This document shows positions 1 to 5,686 of a stretch of DNA of 9,500 bases, piece by piece. Location of the stretch: NCBI GenBank assembly GCA_002481545.1, contig DLEF01000011.1, positions 15,217 to 24,716 on the forward strand. Direction: 5' to 3'. This stretch comes from Cyanobacteria bacterium UBA7753 (GTDB taxonomy: Bacteria; Cyanobacteriota; Vampirovibrionia; Gastranaerophilales; Gastranaerophilaceae). The position numbers and the translations under genes are program-made. Positions within the stretch are counted from its first letter, which is position 1. Each line of letters opens with the position of its first letter. Below the pieces are notes generated by a model. That model did not search any database, had not been told where the DNA came from, and saw nothing but the letters and a program-made list of their open reading frames with translations.

Positions 1-35
1 TATGCATTATGCATTATGAATTACGTATTATTACT
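1..35. repeat. Heptamer tandem array (TAYGNAT type)
   Basis: Five consecutive 7-base units fill the window start: TATGCAT, TATGCAT, TATGAAT, TACGTAT and a degenerate TATTACT. The last unit contains the stop codon of the minus-strand histidine kinase gene. The array may extend left of the window. A second array with the same consensus lies at 5624-5644. Short heptanucleotide arrays between genes are a known feature of some cyanobacterial genomes; relating these to them is inference. Confidence 0.7.
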
Positions 36-1284
36 CACCTTGCGGAATTTCAACAATAAAGGTTGAACCGTTGTTGACTTCACTTTTTACGGATATTTTC
101 CCGCCGTGAAGTTCCGTGAGTTCTTTTGTAATAGTTAAGCCCAATCCCGTGGAGCTTTCTTTTTTCGCATAGGCACTATCAAGCTGTACAAATTTCGCAA
201 ATATTTTACCCTGATATTTTTCATCAATCCCAATCCCGTTGTCGTGAACAGACATTGTAAACCCTTTTTTATCGCGGGTTAGCGCAATTACGACTTCATC
301 ATTTTCAGGGCTGAATTTGATCGCATTATTAACAAGGTTATACAATATTTGTTGCAGTTTTTGATAGTCCGCACAGACTTCAAAATCTTCCTCGCAATCA
401 ATAATGATGCGGATATGTTTCTTTGCCGCAAGCGGTTTCAAGATATTTGCAACCTCTACGGCAGCATTTCTAATCGTAAAGTTTGACGGAACAAGCTTAA
501 CAGCCTTAGCCTCTATCTTTGATATATCAAGTATCTCGTTTATCATCCCTAAAAGGTGTGTGCCTGACGCCCTAATATCATCAATATATTCTTTTTGTTT
601 TCCGTTTAAATCTCCGAATTTTCCGTCCGCTAATATCTCGGAAAACCCTAATATGGCATTCAAAGGAGTCCGCAGTTCATGCGACACATTTGCCAAAAAC
701 TCAGTTTTAACCTTATCAGCCTCAACGATTTTTTCGTTCTGCTCCTTAATTATTTTATATGCGTTATTTTTTTCAATAAGTCCGTCTTTGAGAGCCTTTA
801 ACTGTATTTTGAAAACATTTGAAAGTTCTACATCCTTAATAACATAAGATATTATTGAAGAACAAGTTTTCAAAGGAGGCAAATCCTCCTCTGTATAAGC
901 ATTGGTAGCTTTATTTCCGAGCATTAAAAATCCGTAAACCGTCTCCCCAACAATGAGTTTAGACAAAATATAAGATTTTACGCCTATAAACCCAAATGAT
1001 TTTATGATTGAAGAATTGTTATCAAGTACAAAACCTTTATCGGAATACAATTCCGACATATCGGATTTCGTCATTTTATACACGGTGTCAATCAAATCTC
1101 TGTTGGTATAACTGTATTTCAGCTGTACGGATTCAGGATTAAGATAAAAAATAAAAGCTCCGTCAAACTCAAAAATTTCTTTGAGTTTTTCAAAAATATT
1201 ATCGCCCGATTTATCTTTACTCAAATTTATCTTAAAGAAATTCGGTAAAAACTCTAATAATTCTTTGCTCTCTAACTTAACCAT
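31..1284 (-). CDS. Soluble GAF-domain sensor histidine kinase (HisKA/HATPase_c)
   Basis: A 417-residue kinase that should autophosphorylate a histidine and pass the phosphate to a response regulator. Residues about 20-150 look like a GAF sensory domain. A charged helical linker at about 150-195 leads into HisKA with the H-box SHELRTPLNA (phospho-acceptor His202). The HATPase_c domain follows, with the N box at 311-326 (Asn316, Asn320), G1 DNGIGI at 348-353, the F box IFAKF at 361-365 and G2 GLGL at 380-383, so all catalytic boxes are intact. I see no signal peptide or membrane segment, so sensing is probably cytoplasmic. No response regulator is adjacent; the nearest, at 6815, is a NarL type that usually pairs with HisKA_3 kinases, so partnership is doubtful. 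No Shine-Dalgarno site precedes the ATG (see its promoter). The ligand is unknown. Confidence 0.93.
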   Translation of the reverse strand: MVKLESKELLEFLPNFFKINLSKDKSGDNIFEKLKEIFEFDGAFIFYLNPESVQLKYSYTNRDLIDTVYKMTKSDMSELYSDKGFVLDNNSSIIKSFGFIGVKSYILSKLIVGETVYGFLMLGNKATNAYTEEDLPPLKTCSSIISYVIKDVELSNVFKIQLKALKDGLIEKNNAYKIIKEQNEKIVEADKVKTEFLANVSHELRTPLNAILGFSEILADGKFGDLNGKQKEYIDDIRASGTHLLGMINEILDISKIEAKAVKLVPSNFTIRNAAVEVANILKPLAAKKHIRIIIDCEEDFEVCADYQKLQQILYNLVNNAIKFSPENDEVVIALTRDKKGFTMSVHDNGIGIDEKYQGKIFAKFVQLDSAYAKKESSTGLGLTITKELTELHGGKISVKSEVNNGSTFIVEIPQGE

Positions 1285-1290
1285 ACTTAG

Positions 1291-1320
1291 ATAATAACAA
1301 TTTTTAAACTAAAATTTCAA
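1291..1320 (-). promoter_or_regulatory. Promoter of the histidine kinase gene, predicted leaderless
   Basis: On the minus strand a -35 TTGAAA (1320-1315) and an extended -10 TGT-TATTAT (1299-1291) are separated by 18 bases. Counting the last base of the -10 as -7 puts +1 at 1284, the A of the start codon. No purine-rich ribosome site exists between -10 and ATG, only CTAAGT. This is a sequence-based prediction. Confidence 0.55.
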
Positions 1321-1336
1321 GTTTTTAACAAAACTT
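1319..1336. promoter_or_regulatory. Perfect dyad between divergent promoters, candidate operator
   Basis: AAGTTTT (1319-1325), a 4-base centre TAAC and AAAACTT (1330-1336) form a perfect 7-bp inverted repeat. It overlaps the last bases of the kinase -35 box (1315-1320) and abuts the -35 box of the mgtC-like gene (1337-1342). The placement suits a dimeric regulator controlling both genes, but AT-rich dyads also arise by chance. Confidence 0.35.
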
Positions 1337-1366
1337 TTGGACTTTTTGGCGTTGCTCTGCTATTAT
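1337..1366 (+). promoter_or_regulatory. Promoter of the mgtC-like gene
   Basis: A -35 TTGGAC (1337-1342), an 18-base spacer and an extended -10 TGC-TATTAT (1358-1366) predict a transcription start near 1373. The first ATG of the reading frame, at 1365, lies upstream of that start. The ATG at 1389 is preceded by AAGGAG (1377-1382) with 6-base spacing, so 1389 is the likely start. Confidence 0.6.
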
Positions 1367-1388
1367 GATAGAAAATAAGGAGCGGAGT

Positions 1389-2126
1389 ATGAATCATATA
1401 GCGCATATATTTTCAACATATAATATAGATTTGTTTTTAAGAGTATTCTCGGCAATATGTTTGGGCTTCATAATCGGGTTTGAGCGTGAAATCACAAACA
1501 AATACGCAGGGTTAAGAACGCATATCCTTGTATGCTTAGGAGCTTGTGTATTTACGATAATTTCAATTTACGGATTTCCTGAACTTGTAAATTGGCAAAT
1601 ATCAGGCTATAACCCTACAGGCGTCAGAGATACGGCACGTGTAGCGGCACAGGTTGTAACAGGTATCGGTTTTATCGGTGCAGGTACGGTATTGCGTAAC
1701 GGGCCTACGGTCTTTGGGCTCACAACAGCCGCAACACTGTTTATGGCTGCAAGTATCGGTATGGCTTGCGGTGCCGGAATGTACGGGCTCGCAGTTGTCG
1801 CAACAATTCTGTCCGTCGCCGTCCTCACCCTTATCAGAGTGTTTGAAAGACAGGTCTTAAACAGATGTGTAAAAAATATCAGACGTTTAAAAATCAATCT
1901 TCATTGCCATAACGAAAACATTGATTCAATCAGAGATTATATGGTCGCTAATTTCAAGACTGTTGATGCTCTCAAGATGCACAAACTTCTTGAAAATCCG
2001 AGTATGACCAAATTTTCAATGATTGTAGAGATTATGTCAAACCGTCCTATCCAATATATTTATGACAAATTGGAACACCTGAAAGGCATTGAATCAATCG
2101 CAATTGATACGGTCAACGAAAAATAA
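1389..2126 (+). CDS. mgtC: MgtC/SapB-family membrane protein with C-terminal ACT-like domain
   Basis: A 245-residue inner-membrane protein. Family signatures are clear: GFERE near residues 30-34, the RTHILVCLGA stretch from 43, and the run from about residue 84 to 125 with R..AAQVVTGIGFIGAGT and GLTTAATLF. About five hydrophobic segments are visible (roughly 13-32, 44-61, 87-101, 107-125, 130-150). Residues about 165-245 are soluble and match the ACT-like tail of MgtC proper rather than the short SapB forms. In pathogens MgtC supports growth at low Mg2+ and inside host cells, and it is linked to ATP-synthase and membrane-potential control; the role here is inferred only. I chose ATG 1389 over 1365 because of the AAGGAG site and the promoter position. 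It is divergent from the histidine kinase, with back-to-back promoters. A GTAG-hairpin repeat begins 20 bases after the stop. Confidence 0.93.
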   Translation: MNHIAHIFSTYNIDLFLRVFSAICLGFIIGFEREITNKYAGLRTHILVCLGACVFTIISIYGFPELVNWQISGYNPTGVRDTARVAAQVVTGIGFIGAGTVLRNGPTVFGLTTAATLFMAASIGMACGAGMYGLAVVATILSVAVLTLIRVFERQVLNRCVKNIRRLKINLHCHNENIDSIRDYMVANFKTVDALKMHKLLENPSMTKFSMIVEIMSNRPIQYIYDKLEHLKGIESIAIDTVNEK

Positions 2127-2145
2127 TAATTAGAGCATAAATATT

Positions 2146-2169
2146 GGTGCGGTGGTGACCGCACCCTAC
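2146..2169 (-). repeat. REP-like GTAG hairpin, GGTGCGGT stem
   Basis: Read on the minus strand, GTAG (2169-2166) is followed directly by GGTGCGGT, a 4-base loop and ACCGCACC: a perfect 8-bp stem. A copy in the opposite orientation runs off the window end (9479-9500). It sits in the 3' untranslated region of the mgtC-like gene, a common site for REP elements. Confidence 0.8.
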
Positions 2170-2206
2170 TTAAATAATTTCAATTAAAACCCTTAGTCCT
2201 CACAAA

Positions 2207-2230
2207 TACCCGAGTGGGTAATTTATTTTT
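2207..2230 (+). terminator. Weak intrinsic-terminator-like hairpin after the mgtC-like gene
   Basis: TACCC (2207-2211), loop GAGT, GGGTA (2216-2220), then ATTTATTTTT. The stem is only 5 bp and the T-run is interrupted, so termination may be partial. It would separate the mgtC-like gene from the radical SAM gene 53 bases downstream. Confidence 0.45.
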
Positions 2231-2282
2231 GGTCTTCTCAATTTAATACTAATAATGAAGAAAATAAATAAAGAGGATTAAA

Positions 2283-3125
2283 ATGAACACTGTTGTATAT
2301 ACCGCACCCGTTGTTAAAATGGAACAATTAAAAGATATTTTTATAGAGTTAACCGCAAAAAATTGTAACATCAGGTGCAGAGAATGTTATATCAAATTTC
2401 CGTACACTAAAAACATCAAAGATTTTATAAAAATCGATGTCATAAAAAAGATGCTAACGGAACTGCAAGAAGAAGAAATCAGATGTATTTATCTTACAGG
2501 AGCGGAGCCTATGACACACCCTGATTTTAATTCTATCTTGCGATTATGCCTAAAAAAGAGCAATGTTTGCATTATGACAAACGCAAGCTTTATCAACGAA
2601 AAGAAAGCCAGATTCTTAAAGAACGTAGAGCGCGAAGGCTTCAACCGAATATTTTTTAAACTCTCTTTTGCACACTATGATGAAATGAAAAACGATGCGG
2701 TGCGCTCAAGAGGAGCATATCGCCAAAATATTTATGCACTAAAATGTTTGGATAAATACGAATTTATAAATATTCTGTCTGTTGCAAATTATTACAAAGA
2801 ACCGCACTCACTAATAGTTGAACAATTCACGGAAAAGCTCGAAAGCTGGGGAATAGAAAACGCCATAATCCAAGTGAGCGAATGGGTAAACGATACAATG
2901 CCCGAGGACAGAATGGACACGGACACCCCGACAGACTGCAAAACAAGCAGAACACTCACGGCAAACGGAGTATTTTCATGTCCGTTCCTCGCAAACGATT
3001 ACAGAGGCAGATGCGGTTCGGATTTTTCCGACTATTCCGACACCGTAAGATTGGAAACAAACTTTTGTGCAACCTGCATAAGAAATAAAGACAAAATGTT
3101 CAGTGTCGATATTGATTGGGAATAA
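2283..3125 (+). CDS. Radical SAM enzyme with C-terminal cysteine cluster (SPASM/twitch-like)
   Basis: A 280-residue enzyme expected to cleave S-adenosylmethionine reductively at a [4Fe-4S] cluster. The ligands are Cys28, Cys32 and Cys35 in the canonical CX3CX2C motif (CNIRCREC). TGAEP at 72-76 is a variant of the GGEP SAM-binding motif. The C-terminal third carries Cys219, Cys233, Cys244, Cys262 and Cys265; the segment GVFSCPF and the closing CATC pair resemble SPASM/twitch domains that bind an auxiliary cluster. AAGAGG (2271-2276) precedes the ATG by 6 bases. No maturation partner, precursor peptide or cofactor-pathway gene is adjacent, so the substrate cannot be named. SPASM relatives modify peptides or proteins; that is family knowledge, not evidence for this gene. 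Its stop lies 6 bp from the stop of the convergent glycosyltransferase. Confidence 0.85.
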   Translation: MNTVVYTAPVVKMEQLKDIFIELTAKNCNIRCRECYIKFPYTKNIKDFIKIDVIKKMLTELQEEEIRCIYLTGAEPMTHPDFNSILRLCLKKSNVCIMTNASFINEKKARFLKNVEREGFNRIFFKLSFAHYDEMKNDAVRSRGAYRQNIYALKCLDKYEFINILSVANYYKEPHSLIVEQFTEKLESWGIENAIIQVSEWVNDTMPEDRMDTDTPTDCKTSRTLTANGVFSCPFLANDYRGRCGSDFSDYSDTVRLETNFCATCIRNKDKMFSVDIDWE

Positions 3126-3131
3126 AGATTA

Positions 3132-4040
3132 TTAGTCATCATTTTTTACATAAGTATTATACAGAGCAACCCAAAATCTCGGACGAAACAGGAATAACGG
3201 ACGGTATTTTATATACCCGAAAAATGATGCGATTTTGTTCTGTCTTCCCCAGTAATCTTTTTCACCGGCAGGGATTTTCCAAGGGGTTAATTCAAGATAC
3301 TTAAAATAATAATCTTTATGGTAACTGAACGAGCCAAAATGCCAAGGTTTTCGCTTTGATACAAAATGTATAATATACGGATGATGTGTATAACTGGAGC
3401 GGTTTACGAAATTACTGGATTGCACATTCCAACGTTTATTCAAGAGTTTTATTTTACCTTTTAAAACTTCGTTTATTATCTCTTGGTCACCGAGTTTTAT
3501 GGTGTTAATATTTTGCTTCGTCCACTCTAAAAATTGCGACTCAATATTTTGCTCACGAATCGTTTTTAAATCCATAACCAACATGCCTGCGTTCACATAA
3601 TCGGGATTTTTTCTGACTTTTCTCTTATCTATATCAGAGACTCCACCTATAGCTAAACCGTCAAGGTCAGAATTGAATAAATCTTTTAAGCTTTTATTTA
3701 CGACAACATCACAATCCAGATAAATAACTCTGTCAACATTTGGTAATAGCTCGGACAGTTTTAATCTGTAAAAAGTGGCAAGCGAAATATACTTGTTTGT
3801 TGAAACTTTGGCATAATCATCAAACATTGAATTGTTTATTCCAACAAAATTTATTTTGCAATCTTTTATTGATTTTAGAGAATTTATTTTATCTTTATTC
3901 TCTTGAGTAATTCCTCCGTCAAGAACATAGACACAAATATTATCGTCAGATTTTGCATTATCCAATATTGATGCTATTACAACACCCGCATATTTACTGT
4001 AATTGTCATCACATGCCAGACAAACATTTATATTATCCAT
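3132..4040 (-). CDS. Family 8 glycosyltransferase (LPS galactosyl/glucosyltransferase-like)
   Basis: A 302-residue nucleotide-sugar-dependent transferase with a GT-A fold. Counting from the ATG at 4040, the metal-binding DxD lies in YLDCDVVV (Asp109, Asp111). The GT8 acceptor region YVNAG is at 148-152 and DQEIIN at 185-190. The family's C-terminal metal-binding His followed by KPW appears as IIHF...KRKPW (His225, Lys231-Trp233). GT8 members include RfaJ/WaaJ-type LPS core transferases, and the lpxD and rfaE2 genes nearby make an LPS or surface-glycan role plausible. Donor and acceptor are unknown. The reading frame opens at 4070, but that ATG has no ribosome site and the predicted transcription start lies downstream of it. 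ATG 4040 has GGGAG (4050-4046) 5 bases upstream and begins right at the GT8 domain. The tail (last ~35 residues) is basic and aromatic, possibly membrane-associated. Confidence 0.9.
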   Translation of the reverse strand: MDNINVCLACDDNYSKYAGVVIASILDNAKSDDNICVYVLDGGITQENKDKINSLKSIKDCKINFVGINNSMFDDYAKVSTNKYISLATFYRLKLSELLPNVDRVIYLDCDVVVNKSLKDLFNSDLDGLAIGGVSDIDKRKVRKNPDYVNAGMLVMDLKTIREQNIESQFLEWTKQNINTIKLGDQEIINEVLKGKIKLLNKRWNVQSSNFVNRSSYTHHPYIIHFVSKRKPWHFGSFSYHKDYYFKYLELTPWKIPAGEKDYWGRQNKIASFFGYIKYRPLFLFRPRFWVALYNTYVKNDD

Positions 4041-4071
4041 TAGCGCTCCCAAAATTCTTATTGCCTTCATT

Positions 4072-4080
4072 ATTATATCA
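4072..4080 (-). promoter_or_regulatory. Extended -10 promoter of the glycosyltransferase gene
   Basis: TGA-TATAAT on the minus strand (4080-4072) is a perfect extended -10. No good -35 is visible at 17-18 bases, as is usual for this class. The predicted start near 4065 gives a 25-base leader carrying GGGAG before the ATG at 4040. Confidence 0.55.
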
Positions 4081-4211
4081 TAAAGTTATATAATTTCTGA
4101 TATTTTAAGCGACATTACACTAATATTAAAGTTAGTAATAACACACAAAACAGAGATTTCATTTAATTACGTAGAAATGTAAAGTATGATTATTAATTTG
4201 ATTATTTTTGC

Positions 4212-4240
4212 TTGCATTACGTTTTGTGGCATGATACTAT
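4212..4240 (+). promoter_or_regulatory. Promoter of the unrecognised two-segment membrane protein
   Basis: -35 TTGCAT (4212-4217), a 17-base spacer and an extended -10 TGA-TACTAT (4232-4240). The predicted start near 4247 leaves a leader of about 90 bases, much longer than those of the neighbouring genes. The rest of the 4071-4337 spacer is AT-rich and shows no other gene. Confidence 0.55.
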
Positions 4241-4261
4241 ATAGGTGCTCCAAGGCAAATG

Positions 4262-4275
4262 TTAGGCTTACCTAA
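4262..4275 (+). other. Small hairpin in a long 5' leader
   Basis: TTAGG (4262-4266), loop CTTA, CCTAA (4271-4275), followed by TATTTTT. The 5-bp stem with a following T-run lies about 15 bases after the predicted transcription start and 60 bases before the ribosome site. It could be a weak attenuator or nothing; I do not recognise a riboswitch. Confidence 0.25.
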
Positions 4276-4337
4276 TATTTTTCAGATAACACATTAAAAA
4301 ACCAAAGTGCACAAATAGACAAGAGAAGGATTTTATT

Positions 4338-4991
4338 ATGAGTATTAACGCAATAAACAATGCAGATCCGTATACTGCATACAGAAACAAAATTTTAACA
4401 GTTGCAGGAGTAGGAGCTGTAGCAGGTGGTGCTGTTGCAGCATCAGGAAAACGTTATTTATACGACGGTGCTCCGTCAGATACTTTTGTAAAAAAAGTAA
4501 GCAAAAAACTCAGAAAAGAAATGACTCCGGAGGAAACTAAAGAGGCTAAAAAAATAAATAAATTTTTAGCAAAAGCTACAGATCCTCAAACGGATTTAGA
4601 GACTCTTAAACCGATGATTAAAGACAGCAAGGAATTATCAGATGCAATAAAGAGTACTCCTGATGAGGCGGTTGATAAGGCAATCAACAGAGTATATTCT
4701 CAACCTAAAGCTAAAGTAAGACAAGATTTACTGAGTCTTCAACAAAAAACAAAAAGCGATAAAATCGCAAGTACAAATACAGCTTTAAAATTATTAAATG
4801 ATAATTTTGATGCAAGCACTAAAAAACTTGTAAAAAATGAAAACACTTCCGATAAAGTATTCGGAATGATGAAGAAAACAGCGAAGAATATACAGGTTAA
4901 ATCCGTTGCGGCACTCGCAGCTACTGCAGGAGTGATTGCAGGGGCATTATGTATGGTTGCAACAGATGTACCGAATGTAGCTAACAAGTAA
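4338..4991 (+). CDS. Unrecognised protein with hydrophobic segments at both ends
   Basis: A 217-residue protein of no family I recognise. Residues about 19-36 form a Gly/Ala/Val-rich hydrophobic segment with small-residue spacing (GVGAVAGG), and residues about 189-208 form a second one (AALAATAGVIAGAL). Between them lie about 150 residues rich in Lys, Asp, Thr and Ser, predicted helical and soluble, with no cysteine; the only Cys (205) is in the second segment. The N terminus is not a standard signal peptide, because charged residues and a Tyr-rich stretch follow the first segment without a clear cleavage site. It may be a membrane protein with both ends anchored, or a small-residue-helix oligomer. 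AGAAGGA (4324-4330) precedes the ATG by 7 bases, and it has its own promoter and terminator, so the reading frame is very likely real. A lineage-specific surface or secretion-related role is only a guess. Confidence 0.8.
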   Translation: MSINAINNADPYTAYRNKILTVAGVGAVAGGAVAASGKRYLYDGAPSDTFVKKVSKKLRKEMTPEETKEAKKINKFLAKATDPQTDLETLKPMIKDSKELSDAIKSTPDEAVDKAINRVYSQPKAKVRQDLLSLQQKTKSDKIASTNTALKLLNDNFDASTKKLVKNENTSDKVFGMMKKTAKNIQVKSVAALAATAGVIAGALCMVATDVPNVANK

Positions 4992-5009
4992 TTAAATATT
5001 CAATAATAT

Positions 5010-5045
5010 AAAAAAACCGCCTTATCAAAATTGGGCGGTTTTTTT
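5010..5045. terminator. Bidirectional intrinsic terminator
   Basis: CCGCC (5017-5021) pairs with GGCGG (5034-5038), flanked by an A-run on the left and a T-run on the right that pair with each other. The hairpin is followed by U-rich sequence on either strand. It ends both the gene at 4338-4991 and the convergent RNase P RNA gene, which stops 2-3 bases away. Confidence 0.9.
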
Positions 5046-5047
5046 AT

Positions 5048-5402
5048 TGATAAAGCAGCTCATAAGCCGTGTTCTGTTCCAAGGTAATCATCTGTCTGGG
5101 GTTATGATTACTCACAACCGCAAGCGATTTGTCCGAAGTGGGCGAACAGCCTTTGTAACCTTCGATTTAATCTTGCATTCGGGCAGGGTTTACCTGACTG
5201 ATATTTCTCAATATCATCGGTGAAGCTCTTAACTCACCGTTGCACCATCGCCTGTGAACCTAAGTTCCATCGGCAGTCTACATTTCTGTGGCACTGTCCA
5301 CCGGCTCACGCCGTCCGGAGTTTCTCCGGTGCCCCGTTCTTGAATGCACGGACTTTCCTCACTTATATCAAGTATAAGCGCGATTACCCGACTGCTTTAT
5401 CA
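5048..5402 (-). ncRNA. rnpB: RNase P RNA, bacterial type A
   Basis: The catalytic RNA of RNase P, which trims the 5' leader from precursor tRNAs. Read on the minus strand, the conserved region GAGGAAAGTCC lies at 5360-5350 and its 3' partner ACAGAACACGGCTTATG at 5077-5061. Ends are set by the closing P1 helix: TGATAAAGCAG (5402-5392) pairs perfectly with CTGCTTTATCA (5058-5048). In P4, CCGTG pairs with CACGG, a compensated change from the common CCGGG/CCCGG, and the conserved bulged U is kept. The L15 tRNA-CCA binding motif GGTAAAC is present (5194-5188). Length, about 355 nt, fits type A. The P1 start agrees within one base with the start predicted from the promoter at 5408-5416. Confidence 0.97.
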
Positions 5403-5407
5403 TACAC

Positions 5408-5416
5408 ATTATAACA
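5408..5416 (-). promoter_or_regulatory. Extended -10 promoter of rnpB
   Basis: TGT-TATAAT on the minus strand (5416-5408) predicts +1 at about 5401, matching the RNase P P1 helix start at 5402. No convincing -35 is seen. Confidence 0.65.
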
Positions 5417-5457
5417 TAATTTTAAGATTATTACTGAAAAAGTTGGGTTCAACTATT

Positions 5458-5481
5458 GTCGGCATAGTAATGCCGACCTAC
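5458..5481 (-). repeat. REP-like GTAG hairpin, GTCGGCAT stem (left copy)
   Basis: On the minus strand GTAG (5481-5478) is followed directly by GTCGGCAT, a 4-base loop and ATGCCGAC (8-bp stem). It is inverted relative to the copy at 5563-5586; the two 26-base units differ only in one loop base. Together they form a REPIN-like inverted doublet with about 80 bases between. Confidence 0.85.
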
Positions 5482-5562
5482 ATATAGGAACTTATATAAT
5501 GTGCAATGTAATTATTTAGGTCAGATTTACCAATCCGATAAAAATGTTATTTTTATGTAATT

Positions 5563-5586
5563 GTAGGTCGGCATTACCATGCCGAC
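5563..5586 (+). repeat. REP-like GTAG hairpin, GTCGGCAT stem (right copy)
   Basis: GTAG (5563-5566), stem GTCGGCAT (5567-5574), loop TACC, ATGCCGAC (5579-5586). It is the right half of the inverted doublet spanning 5457-5587. The 79-base interior holds no reading frame of note. Confidence 0.85.
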
Positions 5587-5623
5587 AAATTACTAATAAA
5601 AGAAGCATCCACAAAGTGGTAAT

Positions 5624-5644
5624 TACGCATTACGAATTACTAAT
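5624..5644. repeat. Heptamer tandem array (TAYGNAT type), second copy
   Basis: TACGCAT, TACGAAT and TACTAAT follow one another without gaps, then the pattern decays into AT-rich sequence. The consensus matches the array at 1-35. It lies downstream of the agmatinase-like gene, as the first lies downstream of the kinase gene. Confidence 0.65.
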
Positions 5645-5659
5645 TATATTTACCCCTGC

Positions 5660-5682
5660 CTTAGTATCTTAGTATCTTTTAC
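5660..5682. repeat. Octamer repeat CTTAGTAT x2 plus CTTTTAC
   Basis: Two tandem CTTAGTAT units followed by CTTTTAC. A near-identical 23-base block in the same orientation lies at 6640-6662, differing at two adjacent bases. The pair flanks the agmatinase-like gene as direct repeats; this copy ends 5 bases before its stop codon on the plus map. Confidence 0.7.
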
Positions 5683-5686
5683 AAAA

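Noticed and set aside
404..847. 147-codon plus-strand reading frame
   Set aside because: Antisense shadow of the HisKA/HATPase region of the histidine kinase; no ribosome site or recognisable domain.
3116..3304. 62-codon plus-strand reading frame after the radical SAM gene
   Set aside because: It starts inside the radical SAM stop region and runs antisense to the glycosyltransferase; composition is not protein-like.
4247..4337. Riboswitch in the long leader of the unrecognised gene
   Set aside because: Only one 5-bp hairpin is visible and no conserved riboswitch core could be matched.
5220..5414. 64-codon plus-strand reading frame
   Set aside because: It lies antisense to the RNase P RNA gene, whose conserved motifs and closing P1 helix fully explain the sequence.
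5457..5587. Classical MITE with terminal inverted repeats
   Set aside because: No matching target-site duplication flanks the arms, and each arm is itself a complete GTAG hairpin, so an inverted REP doublet explains it better.
5609..5619. Intrinsic terminator for speB (CCAC-AAA-GTGG)
   Set aside because: Only a 4-bp stem, and the T-rich tract on the minus strand is offset and interrupted.
5624..5682. CRISPR array
   Set aside because: Repeat units are 7-8 bases, directly tandem without spacers, and no cas-like gene is present.
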